A stretch of DNA of 64,000 nucleotides from Hymenobacter sp. APR13 (GTDB lineage: Bacteria > Bacteroidota > Bacteroidia > Cytophagales > Hymenobacteraceae), in NCBI RefSeq assembly GCF_000737515.1, contig NZ_CP006587.1, forward strand, positions 2,971,001-3,035,000, written 5' to 3'. The notes under the pieces were generated by a model that was not told the origin of the DNA, ran no database searches, and saw nothing but the letters and a program-made list of their open reading frames with translations. This document shows positions 32,609 through 41,232 of the stretch, piece by piece; positions within the stretch are counted from its first letter, which is position 1; every line of letters begins with the position of its first letter. The translations under genes were made by a program, and so were the position numbers.

Positions 32609-33466
32609 ATGAAAATACCTATACTGCTTCCTGCATTTCTCGCGCTTCGCGCCACCAGCTTCGCCCAGTCGGCGCCGCCCGCCGAGGTGATGATGGTGGG
32701 CTCCGACCACCTGAGCCAGCTCTACCGCAAAGACAGCCCCAACACCGATGTTCTTACGGCGCCGGGCCAGCGCGATGCGGCCCGCTTCGTGGCGGCTCTG
32801 GCCAAATACCGGCCCGATATGGTGGTGGTGGAACGTCTGCCCGAAGAGCAGCCCCGCCTCGACAGCCTCTACGCGCTGTACCGGCAGGACAAGCTGGACC
32901 TGACCACGCTGCCCGATGGCCGGAGCGAAGTGTACCAGCTGGCGTTCCGGCTGGGCCGGCAGCTGCAGCTGCCCCGGATTTACTGCGCAAATGCGCCGGG
33001 CGGCACGTCGCAGGGCATTTTGCGCACCGGCCAGAACATTGAGCTGTACCAGGCAGCCGGCGCGGAGCTCAGCAAAGTATCGGGCGAGAAGAAAGCCGCG
33101 CTGCAAAACGGCCAGCTTTCCCTGCACGACTACCTCGTAGCCCTCAACCAGCCGCAGGTATACAACCTGGCGTACCGGCTGCGCTACATCACGCCGGCGC
33201 GGGTCGTGAATGGGCGCTTCACCAACCCCGACGCCATGGTGGACACGGCTTTCGTCAACCCGAAATACATCGGGGCCGAGCTGATATCGGTGTTCAAAAA
33301 CCGCGACTATAAAATCTACTCCAACATCGTGACGCAGGCTATGCAGGTTCGCCCGAAGCGGGTGCTGGCCCTGTTTGGGGCGGCGCACATCGGCTCCCTG
33401 AACAGCATCTTCGCCGACGACCCCGAGTTTCGGGTGGTGGCGTCGCGGAAGTACCTGAAGAAGTAG
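32609..33466 (+). CDS. DUF5694-like (TraB/ChaN-superfamily) secreted protein
   Basis: 285 residues from ATG 32609, with a signal peptide ending in SFAQ. Conserved points are MMVGSDHLSQLY near the start, VVVERLPEEQ in the middle and RVLALFGAAHIGSL at the end, the strand-GxxH/H arrangement seen in TraB/PrgY, ChaN and DUF5694 families. Some members bind metal or haem; activity is unknown here. Confidence 0.7.
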   Translation: MKIPILLPAFLALRATSFAQSAPPAEVMMVGSDHLSQLYRKDSPNTDVLTAPGQRDAARFVAALAKYRPDMVVVERLPEEQPRLDSLYALYRQDKLDLTTLPDGRSEVYQLAFRLGRQLQLPRIYCANAPGGTSQGILRTGQNIELYQAAGAELSKVSGEKKAALQNGQLSLHDYLVALNQPQVYNLAYRLRYITPARVVNGRFTNPDAMVDTAFVNPKYIGAELISVFKNRDYKIYSNIVTQAMQVRPKRVLALFGAAHIGSLNSIFADDPEFRVVASRKYLKK

Positions 33467-33497
33467 CCCGGCTTGTCGTCCTTCACCGCCTGCAATC

Positions 33498-34070
33498 ATG
33501 GATACCGACTACCTCACCAGCGTCCGCAAGCAGTTTGAGTACTACAAGCTGCTCGGCGACCAGACGTTTGCCCAACTGCCCGACGAGGCCCTGTTCTGGC
33601 AGCCCAACGCCGAAAGCAACAGCGTGGCCACCATCGTGAAGCACCTGTGGGGCAATATGCTCTCCCGCTGGACCGATTTTCTGACCACCGACGGCGAGAA
33701 GCCCTGGCGGCAGCGCGAGGCCGAATTCGATAACGACTTGGGCACCCGGACCGAGGTGCTGGCGCGCTGGGAAGCAGGCTGGAGCTGCCTGCTGGCCGCC
33801 CTCGACTCGCTCACGCCCGACAACTGGGACCAGCCGGTGTACATCCGCAACCAGGGGCACACCGTCACGGAGGCCATCAACCGGCAGCTGGCGCACTACC
33901 CGTACCACGTGGGGCAAATCGTGTTTATCGGGAAGCTGGTGCGGGCGGGGCAGTGGCAGTCGTTGTCGATTCCGCGCGGCACGTCGGCGGCGTACAACGC
34001 CGATAAGTTTGCGCAGGAGCCGCACCGGGCGCATTTCACCGACGAGTACCTGGGCCGCAAACCCGAATAA
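33498..34070 (+). CDS. DUF1572 (DinB-superfamily) protein
   Basis: 190 residues of a four-helix-bundle DinB-like fold. Typical DUF1572 blocks are FEYYKLLGDQTFAQL, VKHLWGNMLSRWTDFLTTDG, EKPWRQREAEFDND and HYPYHVGQIVFIGKL. The His residues of KHLWGN and HYPYHVGQ would form the metal site. Proteins of this group are thought to be metal-dependent thiol-dependent transferases or nucleases; no substrate is known. Confidence 0.9.
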   Translation: MDTDYLTSVRKQFEYYKLLGDQTFAQLPDEALFWQPNAESNSVATIVKHLWGNMLSRWTDFLTTDGEKPWRQREAEFDNDLGTRTEVLARWEAGWSCLLAALDSLTPDNWDQPVYIRNQGHTVTEAINRQLAHYPYHVGQIVFIGKLVRAGQWQSLSIPRGTSAAYNADKFAQEPHRAHFTDEYLGRKPE

Positions 34071-34136
34071 GCCAGCCCCATAACTGGCCCGTTCGCACAA
34101 TCTGCCGTATAGCCTTCGAACCCAATTCTGAAGACT

Positions 34137-35864
34137 ATGGCGAAGAAAACCGTCTCTGAAATACTGGTAGATACCCTGCTGGCCGCCGGCGTGACCCGCG
34201 TGTATGGCGTGGTGGGCGACTCGCTCAACGGCATCACCGAAGAAATCCGCAAGCGCGACGGCATCGAGTGGATACACGTCCGCAACGAGGAAGCCGGCGC
34301 GTTTGCGGCTGGCGCCGAAGCCCACCTTACGGGCGCGCTGGCCGTGTGCGCCGGCAGCTGCGGCCCCGGCAACACCCACCTGCTCAACGGCCTCTACGAC
34401 TGCCACCGCAGCCGCGTGCCGGTGCTGGCCCTGGCCGCCCAGATTCCGAGCGCGGAAATCGGCAGTCAGTATTTCCAAGAAACCCACCCCGAAAACACGT
34501 TCAAAGAGTGCAGCGCCTATTGTGAGCTGATTGCCCACCCCGACCAGGCCGTGCGCTGCATCGAAATCGGGATTCAGACGGCCCTCACGCAGCGCGGTGT
34601 GGCCGTGCTGGTGATTCCCGGCGACATCAGCCACGAAAAAACCGAGGCTCCGGAGCCACGCCTGCCCATACTGCGCAACCGGGCCCGGCTGGTGCCCGAC
34701 TTGGAGGATTTGCGTGCCGCCGCCGATTTGCTCAACACCTGCAGCCGTGTGACCATTATGGCTGGGGCCGGCTGCGCCGAGGCCCACGCCGAGCTGCTGC
34801 AAACCGCCGAAGCCCTGGGTGCGCCGGTGGTGCACGCGCTGCGCGGCAAGGAATACGTGGAGCCCCACAACCCCTACGACGTGGGCATGAGCGGCCTGCT
34901 GGGCTTCACCTCCGGCTACCACGCCCTCATGGACGCCGACGCGCTGCTCATGCTCGGCACCGACTTCCCATACCAGCAGTTTCTGCCCCAGGATGCTCGC
35001 ACCGTGCAGATTGATTTGCGCGGTGAGCATATCGGGCGGCGGGCACGGGTGGAAGTGGGGCTGGTGGGCGACGTGGCGGCTACGCTGCAAGCTCTGCTGC
35101 CGCTACTCAACCACAAGCGCGACCGGGCGCATTTAGAGAAAGCCCAGGAAAACTACCGCGAGGCCCGCCAAGACCTCGACGACCTGGCCACCGGCGAGGC
35201 CGGCGACACCAGTTTGCACCCGCAATACGTGGCGCGCTTGCTGAACGAGCAGGCCGCCGCAGACGCCATTTTCACCTGCGACGTGGGCACGCCCACCATC
35301 TGGGCGGCGCGCTATCTGCGCTTCAACGGCCAGCGGCGGCTCATTGGCTCCTTCAATCACGGTAGTATGGCCAACGCCATGCCGCAGGCGCTGGGCGCCC
35401 AGCTTACGTACCCCGGCCGGCAGGTAATTGCGCTGGCTGGCGACGGGGGCTTCGCCATGCTGATGGGCGAGCTGCTGACGCTGAAACAGCTGAAAACGCC
35501 GGTCAAAATCGTCATCTTCAACAACAACAGCCTGGGCTTCGTGGAGCTGGAAATGAAGGCGGCCGGCATTCTGGAATACGGCACCGAGCTGGAAAACCCC
35601 AACTTCGCGGCCCTGGCCGAAGCCGCCGGCGTGCGCGGTATCCGCGTTTCAGCCCCTGCCGAGCTGCCCGCCGCCATTGCCGCCATGCTGGCTCACCCTG
35701 GCCCCGTAATTCTGGATGCCGTGGTGAAGCGCGCCGAGCTTTCCATGCCGCCTACCATCGAGGCGGCTCAAGTGAAAGGATTTAGCCTCTACACCCTTAA
35801 AGCCATCATGAGCGGCCGCGGCGACGAAATACTGGAACTGGCCAAAGCCAATCTGTTTCGGTAA
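34137..35864 (+). CDS. poxB: Pyruvate dehydrogenase (quinone) / pyruvate oxidase
   Basis: 575 residues, close to the 572 of E. coli PoxB. The N-terminal ThDP pyrimidine domain has the catalytic glutamate (RNEEAGAFAAGAEA), GSCGPGNTHLLNGLYDCHRS and QYFQETHPE. The pyrophosphate domain has the GDG motif (from residue 435) and NNNSLGF. It also binds FAD, and oxidises pyruvate to acetate and CO2 with electrons passing to quinone at the membrane. The C-terminus (SGRGDEILELAKANLFR) matches the membrane-activating tail of PoxB. No -7 element is obvious upstream. Confidence 0.95.
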   Translation: MAKKTVSEILVDTLLAAGVTRVYGVVGDSLNGITEEIRKRDGIEWIHVRNEEAGAFAAGAEAHLTGALAVCAGSCGPGNTHLLNGLYDCHRSRVPVLALAAQIPSAEIGSQYFQETHPENTFKECSAYCELIAHPDQAVRCIEIGIQTALTQRGVAVLVIPGDISHEKTEAPEPRLPILRNRARLVPDLEDLRAAADLLNTCSRVTIMAGAGCAEAHAELLQTAEALGAPVVHALRGKEYVEPHNPYDVGMSGLLGFTSGYHALMDADALLMLGTDFPYQQFLPQDARTVQIDLRGEHIGRRARVEVGLVGDVAATLQALLPLLNHKRDRAHLEKAQENYREARQDLDDLATGEAGDTSLHPQYVARLLNEQAAADAIFTCDVGTPTIWAARYLRFNGQRRLIGSFNHGSMANAMPQALGAQLTYPGRQVIALAGDGGFAMLMGELLTLKQLKTPVKIVIFNNNSLGFVELEMKAAGILEYGTELENPNFAALAEAAGVRGIRVSAPAELPAAIAAMLAHPGPVILDAVVKRAELSMPPTIEAAQVKGFSLYTLKAIMSGRGDEILELAKANLFR

Positions 35865-35872
35865 GCACTCAG

Positions 35873-35906
35873 CCGCACTGCGGCAGAACACTATGCCGCA
35901 GTGCGG
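35873..35906 (+). terminator. Hairpin downstream of poxB
   Basis: CCGCACTGCGGCA (35873-35885) and TGCCGCAGTGCGG (35894-35906) form a perfect 13-bp stem just after the stop codon. There is no T tract. Confidence 0.6.
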
Positions 35907-35926
35907 GATATGGCAGATGCAACGGC

Positions 35927-35965
35927 CCAACTGGCCCGACGGCCGGAATCCGTCGGGCCAGTTGG
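35927..35965. repeat. Palindrome in the gap after poxB
   Basis: CCAACTGGCCCGACGG (35927-35942) and CCGTCGGGCCAGTTGG (35950-35965) are perfect 16-bp arms around a 7-base loop. The remainder of the 297-base gap up to 36161 shows no gene that I can support. Confidence 0.75.
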
Positions 35966-36161
35966 CGTAGGCTGATGTTGCCGCAACCTTGGTACAAAAG
36001 AACTGAACGGCTGCCTGCGTGGCTAAAACTGCTGCCAACTGAACAAATCGGCCCGGGCTGGCTGTTATTTCCGGATAGCCACGTGCGGCACTCACGCGCC
36101 GGATGCGTTTCTTTGCTCTTTCTGACTTCTGCCGCCCCGCTGCCGCTGCTCCCGCCGCTCC

Positions 36162-37037
36162 ATGACCAATAAAGAAATCAAAGCCCTCATCTCCCTGCTC
36201 GACGATCCGGAAATTGCCCCGCAGATTCAGGAGAAAATCCAGAGCCTGGGCGAAACCATCATTCCGTTTCTGGAAGAAAGCTGGGAAGAAACCCTCGACT
36301 CGCAGCAGCAGCAGCGCCTCGAAGATTTGATCCACCATTTGCAGTTTGAAGGCCTGCAGCAGCGCCTGCGCGTGTGGCGCGACTCGGGCGGCGAAAACCT
36401 GCTGGAAGGCATGTGGCTGCTGAATTCCTACCAATACCCCGACGCCGACCTGCAGAGCCTCAACAAGGCCATCGAGCAGTTGCGCTTCGAGGTCTGGACC
36501 CTGCTGCGGCCCGATATGCTGCCTACTGAGCAGGTGCAGGCGCTCAACCACGTGCTGTTTCGGGTGCATAAGTTTGCGGCCAATACTCAGAACTTCCACT
36601 CGCCGGCCAACTCCATGCTGCACCGCGTGCTGGAAACCCGGCGCGGCAACCCGCTCACGCTGTGCGTGATTTATCTGCTGGTGGCCCAGCGCCTGGAGCT
36701 GCCGGTGTTCGGTGTGAACCTGCCCAACTTGTTCGTGCTCACCTTCCGCCCCGAAACGCCCCTTATCGAGCCGTTCTACATCAACTGCTACAACCGGGGC
36801 CTGATCCTGACCCGCACCGACATCGAGCACTACATCGTGCAGCTCAACCTCACGTCCAACGACATCTTCTACGAGCCCTGCTCGCACCTCGATATCGTGC
36901 GGCGCGCGCTACGCAACCTGCAGCTCAGCTTCGAGAAGCTGCAGGAGCCGGCCAAGGCCACCGAAGTGGCCCAGCTGCTTACCATCCTCACCGACGAGCC
37001 GGCCACACCGCCGGACGCGCCCGAGGAAGAAGAGTAG
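36162..37037 (+). CDS. SirB1/transglutaminase-like (Transglut_core2) protein
   Basis: 291 residues. The N-terminal helical part (KALISLLDDPEIAPQIQEKI, WLLNSYQYPDADL) leads to the family region RRGNPLTLCVIYLLVAQRLELPVFG. The typical PGHF histidine is replaced by PNLF (VNLPNLFVLT), so the Cys-His pair of transglutaminases is incomplete and enzyme activity is doubtful. The C-terminus is an acidic tail. In other bacteria this family sits near prmC/prfA and may act as a chaperone-like scaffold; here it has no such neighbour. Confidence 0.85.
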   Translation: MTNKEIKALISLLDDPEIAPQIQEKIQSLGETIIPFLEESWEETLDSQQQQRLEDLIHHLQFEGLQQRLRVWRDSGGENLLEGMWLLNSYQYPDADLQSLNKAIEQLRFEVWTLLRPDMLPTEQVQALNHVLFRVHKFAANTQNFHSPANSMLHRVLETRRGNPLTLCVIYLLVAQRLELPVFGVNLPNLFVLTFRPETPLIEPFYINCYNRGLILTRTDIEHYIVQLNLTSNDIFYEPCSHLDIVRRALRNLQLSFEKLQEPAKATEVAQLLTILTDEPATPPDAPEEEE

Positions 37038-37066
37038 CCCCGGCTGCTTACTCAATTGCCGGTCAG

Positions 37067-37096
37067 GCCTCCGAATCTACGGTTCGGAGGCTTTTT
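37067..37096 (+). terminator. Rho-independent terminator
   Basis: GCCTCCGAA (37067-37075) and TTCGGAGGC (37083-37091) followed by TTTTT, 29 bases after the stop at 37037. Confidence 0.9.
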
Positions 37097-37176
37097 CGTG
37101 CGCTTCAGTGGAATTCGCCGGCGTATATTGAGGTGCGCCTATATCTTGCTCCCATCAACCAGACTTCCTCTGTGCC

Positions 37177-38661
37177 ATGGGTTTCTCTTCTCGCTTTTTG
37201 AGTGTATTGCTGAGCGGCTTTGGCATCGCCGCCCCCGCCCTTGCCCAGCAGGCCGCACCTGTTTCGGCCCTTACCCGCCAGTTTGCCCCCGCCCAGCTCC
37301 GCCACGACCTGGAGGTGCTGCACCAAACCGTGAAGGCCGGCCACCTGGGCGCCCGCACCTATCATTCGCCCGCCTACCTCGACTCCTGCGCGGCCGCAGT
37401 GCAGGCTCAGCTCACGCAGCCCCTCACCGAGCGGGAGTTTCGGGCGCTGCTGCGGCCCTACGTAGCGGCGCTGGGCTGCGGCCATACCGCGGTTCAGGCC
37501 TCGGAAGCCTCGCAGGCAGCGGCCAAGCGCGCTACGCCGTTTGTGCTGCCGCTGCAGCTGGCACCGGTAGCGGGGCGCCTGGTGGTGGTAGCCACGCCCG
37601 GCCTGCGCCCCGGCCTGCTGCAGCCCGGCGACGAAGTGCTGGCCCTCAACCAGCGCCCGGCGCCCGAGGTGCTGCAGGGCATGCTCCGCCAGGTGCCCTC
37701 CGATGGCCTCAACCAGACGCACGCCCTCAATGCCGTGCGCCGCAACACTTACGCCTACTACGCCAACGCCTTCGGGCTGCCCGAGGAACACGTGCTGCAG
37801 GTGCGTGCCGCCAACGGCACCGAGCGGACGCTCCGCCTGACGGCAGCCGACGTGGACACCGCCCAGGCCAACCTGCAGGCGCGGGCCGCCCGCCAGCCCG
37901 CGCCCGGCCGGCTGCTGCAGCGCCACGGCAGCAACAGCCTGCGCCTGCTACCCCAGGACTCATCGGTGGCGGTACTGGACCTGAACACGCTCAGCGGCTC
38001 GCAGAAGTCGTTTTACAAAGCCGCCTTCCGGGCGCTGCAGCAACGGCCGGTGCGCGCCCTGGTGCTCGACCTGCGCGACAACGGCGGCGGCCAGGCGTTC
38101 GGGGGCAATGCGCTGCTGCGTTACCTGCTGCCGGCCCCGTTTCAGTTTGTGTTTGAAACCGGCCCCGAGCAGCGCCGGGTGCGCCGGCAGCTGGCAATGG
38201 GCTTCTGGGAGCGGGCCACGCCGGGCCTGATGAGCACCAACCCGCTCCAGACCTGGCAGCGGGGCCGCCACCAGTTTGTGTTCCGGTTCCGGCCGAGCCG
38301 CCAGCTGCACTACAACGGGCCGGTATACGTCCTCACCAATGGTGGTACGTTCTCGATGGCCAGCTACGTGGCCGCCTACCTCAAGCACCGCGCCGGCGCT
38401 ACGGTGGTAGGCGAGGAAACCGGGGGCGGCGAGGCCGGCTCCAACGCCATGCTCTCGGGGCGGCTACAGCTGCCCGAAACCGGGCAGCTCGTCCAATTCC
38501 CGGTGTATCGGGTGGTGCACCAGGTGCCCGCCGGCCCCGATACCGGCCGGGGCGTACTGCCTACCGTGCCCGTCACGTACTCCGCCGCCGACCTCGTGCA
38601 GGGCCACGACCGGGACCTGGCCACCGTGCTGGAGCTGATTGCGGCCCGGGCGGCCAAGTAA
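37177..38661 (+). CDS. S41-family peptidase (C-terminal processing protease-like), secreted
   Basis: 494 residues with a signal peptide (FLSVLLSGFGIAAPALAQ). Residues 120-200 resemble a PDZ-like domain (LQPGDEVLALNQRPAPEVL). The protease core includes VRALVLDLRDNGGG and NGGTFSMASYVAAYLKHR, where Ser393 is the nucleophile; VVGEETGGGEAGSN follows. It likely acts in the periplasm. The usual lysine of CtpA-type Ser-Lys dyads is not obvious; tricorn-like use of other residues is possible. Confidence 0.88.
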   Translation: MGFSSRFLSVLLSGFGIAAPALAQQAAPVSALTRQFAPAQLRHDLEVLHQTVKAGHLGARTYHSPAYLDSCAAAVQAQLTQPLTEREFRALLRPYVAALGCGHTAVQASEASQAAAKRATPFVLPLQLAPVAGRLVVVATPGLRPGLLQPGDEVLALNQRPAPEVLQGMLRQVPSDGLNQTHALNAVRRNTYAYYANAFGLPEEHVLQVRAANGTERTLRLTAADVDTAQANLQARAARQPAPGRLLQRHGSNSLRLLPQDSSVAVLDLNTLSGSQKSFYKAAFRALQQRPVRALVLDLRDNGGGQAFGGNALLRYLLPAPFQFVFETGPEQRRVRRQLAMGFWERATPGLMSTNPLQTWQRGRHQFVFRFRPSRQLHYNGPVYVLTNGGTFSMASYVAAYLKHRAGATVVGEETGGGEAGSNAMLSGRLQLPETGQLVQFPVYRVVHQVPAGPDTGRGVLPTVPVTYSAADLVQGHDRDLATVLELIAARAAK

Positions 38662-38709
38662 GCACTAGCTTACAGCGGAAACGCTGTTTTCAGCACCCAG
38701 TAAACGAAA

Positions 38710-38754
38710 ACGGGCCGGTTGCGCCACTGATATTCAGTGGCGCGACCGGCCCGT
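38710..38754. terminator. Strong bidirectional terminator between converging genes
   Basis: ACGGGCCGGTTGCGCCACTGA and its near-complement around TAT form an approximately 21-bp stem between the S41 peptidase and the redoxin gene. Confidence 0.8.
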
Positions 38755-38776
38755 TAGGCTATTGTAGGAGGGGCAG

Positions 38777-39385
38777 CTAGTTGCGCTTGATCAGGCAGCC
38801 GGCGCCGCGCTTGTCGGCTACGCCCACGGGGCGGCCGGCCAGCAGGTTGGTGAGGGCCTGCTGCACGTAGCGCTCCTGCACGTCGCTTTCCACCAGCGGG
38901 TTGTCGTCGATGGCACCTTTGTAGCGCACGGCAAACCCGTCGCCTACGGGCTGCAGCACCACCACTTCGGGCGTTTTGGTGGCTCCCAGCAGGGCGCTGA
39001 CCTTCTGGCCTTCGTCGGTGAGCAGGGGCAGGTCGGCGGTGGCTTTGATTTTCAGCTTCTCAGCCTCGGCTATGTCGGCGCTGGCTTCGAGGTTGATGGG
39101 GGCATTGATGAACAGGAACTGCACGCCCCGGCCGCTGAACTGCGTGTTTAGGGCAGCAAGCCGGTTTTGGTAGAGCTTGGAGTAGGCGCAGTTCGGGTTG
39201 AGGAACACCACCACCACGGCCTTGCTGCCGGCGTAGCTTTTCAGGGCTACTTCGGTGTTGGTGGCGCTGCGTAGGCTGAAGTCGCTGACGGTGCGCCCGC
39301 CCTGGGCCCGGGCCACCCCAACAGCCGCAACCGTGCAAAACAGGAGCGTGGCGGCAGCCAGGATGGAAATTCGGCGAATGGACAT
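38777..39385 (-). CDS. Thioredoxin-like redoxin (AhpC/TSA-type) with a single active-site cysteine
   Basis: 202 residues from ATG 39385 with a signal peptide ending near ARAQ. The fold follows AhpC/TlpA order: VSDFSLRSATNTEVALKSYA, VVVVFLNPNCAYSKLYQNRL, FLFINAP and PEVVVLQP. The usual CxxC is replaced by C-A-Y-S, so it cannot form the normal intramolecular disulfide; a second Cys near the C-terminus (AGCLIKRN) might substitute. It should act in the periplasm, possibly as a peroxidase or a carrier. It converges on the S41 peptidase gene. Confidence 0.85.
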   Translation of the reverse strand: MSIRRISILAAATLLFCTVAAVGVARAQGGRTVSDFSLRSATNTEVALKSYAGSKAVVVVFLNPNCAYSKLYQNRLAALNTQFSGRGVQFLFINAPINLEASADIAEAEKLKIKATADLPLLTDEGQKVSALLGATKTPEVVVLQPVGDGFAVRYKGAIDDNPLVESDVQERYVQQALTNLLAGRPVGVADKRGAGCLIKRN

Positions 39386-39422
39386 GGGAGAGAGTAACTG
39401 AGTAAAGGAGTAGCTGAGTAGC

Positions 39423-39503
39423 GAGTAACTGAGTAGTGGAGTAGCTGAGTAATTTGTTGGCTCTAAGAACAAATTACTCAGCTACTCCACTACTCAGTTA
39501 CTC
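39423..39503. repeat. Perfect palindrome of 36-base arms, overlapping a stop codon
   Basis: Arms 39423-39458 and 39468-39503 are perfect inverted repeats built on GAGTAACTGAGTAGTGG, with a 9-base loop. The right arm supplies the last codon and TAA stop of the phosphopantetheinyl transferase gene (39498-39503). The stretch 39386-39422 repeats the left-arm word. Confidence 0.9.
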
Positions 39504-40142
39504 CACGCAGTAAGTTAGTACGTAATCGGGAGCCGGGCGCTGATAGTGGATCTGGTGTTGGCTGCGGGAGTTTTCGAGGAGCAGGTGTCCCGTCAACACA
39601 CCTGCCTCCCGCAGCCTGAACGGGTCGAGCAACAATTGCTCCTTGAACACCAGACCCCGGCGGCTATGCAGCTTATACAGTGTTTCCTTGGCACTCCAGT
39701 ACACACTATGCTTGGCGGCGTCGCTGCCGGCGTCGGCCCGTTCGGCTTCCGATAGAAACCGCGGCGCCAACTTCAGGGCTTTGGGGCGTTCCAATTCAAT
39801 ATCTATGCCAACTGCGGCGTCGCGGGCCACCACCGCCGCCACCCACTCGCCAGAGTGCGACAACGACACGCCCCAGGCGGGCAGCTCGGCAAAGAACGGG
39901 CGGCCGTTGGCGTCGTTGTGCAGGGTGGCGGGGGCGTCGGTCAGTTCGCGTAGCAACTGGTGGGCCAGCACCCGGCCCGCCAGCCACTGCCGCGCCCGGT
40001 CTTCGTGGCGGCCCTGCGGGAAGCGGGCCGTGTAGTGCAGCGGCTGCGGCAGCAGCGGCCAAAGCGCCTCCGGCGGCTCGGTGAGCTGCCACAAGCCCAG
40101 CAGCGCCTGGCCGGATAGGGGAGTGAGGGAGTGAAGCGGCAT
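39498..40142 (-). CDS. 4'-phosphopantetheinyl transferase superfamily (Sfp-type)
   Basis: 214 residues from ATG 40142. Mg2+-binding Asp114 and Glu116 lie in VGIDIELERP, and Trp149-SAKE153-TLYK157 is the second signature; SLSHSGEWVAAV precedes. It transfers the phosphopantetheine arm of CoA to a Ser of carrier proteins. The size fits Sfp-type rather than AcpS. The gene has a -7 element overlapping the expected transcription start immediately before the ATG, so the mRNA may be leaderless. Confidence 0.93.
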   Translation of the reverse strand: MPLHSLTPLSGQALLGLWQLTEPPEALWPLLPQPLHYTARFPQGRHEDRARQWLAGRVLAHQLLRELTDAPATLHNDANGRPFFAELPAWGVSLSHSGEWVAAVVARDAAVGIDIELERPKALKLAPRFLSEAERADAGSDAAKHSVYWSAKETLYKLHSRRGLVFKEQLLLDPFRLREAGVLTGHLLLENSRSQHQIHYQRPAPDYVLTYCVE

Positions 40143-40146
40143 GGGG

Positions 40147-40154
40147 CAAAGGTA
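40147..40154 (-). promoter_or_regulatory. -7 promoter element of the phosphopantetheinyl transferase gene
   Basis: TACCTTTG on the minus strand, five bases upstream of the ATG, matching TAnnTTTG. It is the mirror image of the TACCTTTG at 40269-40276; the palindrome 40157-40249 lies between them. Confidence 0.6.
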
Positions 40155-40156
40155 GG

Positions 40157-40249
40157 CATGTAGCATAGGCTTTAGCCTGTGCCGATCTGGGAGGACAGAC
40201 TTTAGCTGGAGCTACCTGGGCCGGCACAGGCTAAAGCCTATGCTACATG
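40157..40249. repeat. Palindrome between divergent promoters
   Basis: Arms 40157-40184 and 40222-40249 are perfect 28-bp inverted repeats (core TAGCATAGGCTTTAGCC) around a 37-base loop. The element lies exactly between the two outward -7 elements and so occupies both -33 regions. Confidence 0.9.
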
Positions 40250-40268
40250 AAAGCCTGGGCTACCTGCC

Positions 40269-40276
40269 TACCTTTG
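40269..40276 (+). promoter_or_regulatory. -7 promoter element of the WD40 gene
   Basis: TACCTTTG fits TAnnTTTG and lies 20 bases before the ATG at 40297. Confidence 0.6.
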
Positions 40277-40296
40277 TCCGCTTCTTCTATCCGCTT

Positions 40297-41232
40297 ATGC
40301 CGTTTCTCCACCGTCCGCAGGCCCACAAGCTCACGGCCCTCACCGGCCACCTCGACTGCGTTTATACCCTGGCCGGCACTCCCGGCTCCGACACGTTCTA
40401 CTCGGCCGGCGCCGATGGCCTGGTGGCCGCCTGGCGCGCCGCGGAGGATGCGCAGGACGGCGAGCTGGTGGCGAAGGTGGAAAACTCGGTGTACGCCCTG
40501 CTGCACCTGCCGCAGTTGGATCTGCTGCTCATCGGCCATAATTTCCAGGGCGTGCAGGGCATTAGTCTGAGCGAGAAGAAGCTGGCATTTGCCACGGCCC
40601 TGCCGCCGGCGGCCATCTTCGATATGGTGTATTCCGAAGTCCGGCAGCGGCTGTACGTGGCCCTCGGCGACGGTACTCTGGCCGTGCTGCGCGCCCCCGA
40701 CTGGCGCGTGGAAACCCTTCTCCGCCTCTCCGACAAAAGCCTGCGCTGCCTGGCCCTGAATGAGGAGCGCAACGAGCTGGCCGTAGGCGGCTCCGACTGG
40801 CAGCTGCGCCTGCTCGACGCCGACTCGCTGGCCGTGCGGCGGCAGTGGGAGGGCGGCACCAATTCCATCTTCACGGCCGCCTACTCGCCCGATGGCCGCT
40901 ACCTGCTCACGGCCGGCCGCGATGCCCACCTGCGCCGCTGGGACCTGGCCGCCGACTGCGCCGAGCAGCTCAGCATTGTGGCCCACCTGTTCACCATCAA
41001 CCACCTCGCCTTCAGCCCCGACGGCTCGCTGCTGGCCACCTGCAGCATGGACAAAAGCATCAAGCTCTGGGACGCCGAAACGCTGCAGCTGCTGCGCGTG
41101 CTGGACAAAGCGCGGCACGCCGGCCACGGCACCTCCGTCAACAAGTTGTTTTGGCCGGGAAGGCAGAATAGGCTAGTTTCGTGTAGCGACGACCGCAGCC
41201 TGGCCGTGTGGCAGCTGAGCAGCGGAAGCTAA
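40297..41232 (+). CDS. WD40-repeat protein
   Basis: 311 residues from ATG 40297, forming one beta-propeller. Recognisable WD40 blades include ALTGHLDCVYTLAGTP, IFTAAYSPDGRYLLTAGRDAHLRRWD, INHLAFSPDGSLLATCSMDKSIKLWD and LVSCSDDRSLAVW; the middle blades are degenerate. No signal peptide, so it should be a cytoplasmic scaffold. Its partner is unknown. Confidence 0.9.
   Translation: MPFLHRPQAHKLTALTGHLDCVYTLAGTPGSDTFYSAGADGLVAAWRAAEDAQDGELVAKVENSVYALLHLPQLDLLLIGHNFQGVQGISLSEKKLAFATALPPAAIFDMVYSEVRQRLYVALGDGTLAVLRAPDWRVETLLRLSDKSLRCLALNEERNELAVGGSDWQLRLLDADSLAVRRQWEGGTNSIFTAAYSPDGRYLLTAGRDAHLRRWDLAADCAEQLSIVAHLFTINHLAFSPDGSLLATCSMDKSIKLWDAETLQLLRVLDKARHAGHGTSVNKLFWPGRQNRLVSCSDDRSLAVWQLSSGS

Noticed and set aside
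33483..35090. 535-codon minus-strand frame opposite the DUF1572 and poxB genes
   Set aside because: Antisense to two certain genes; no motif.
35975..36172. 65-codon frame ahead of the SirB1-like gene
   Set aside because: It overlaps the next start and has no sign of a protein family.
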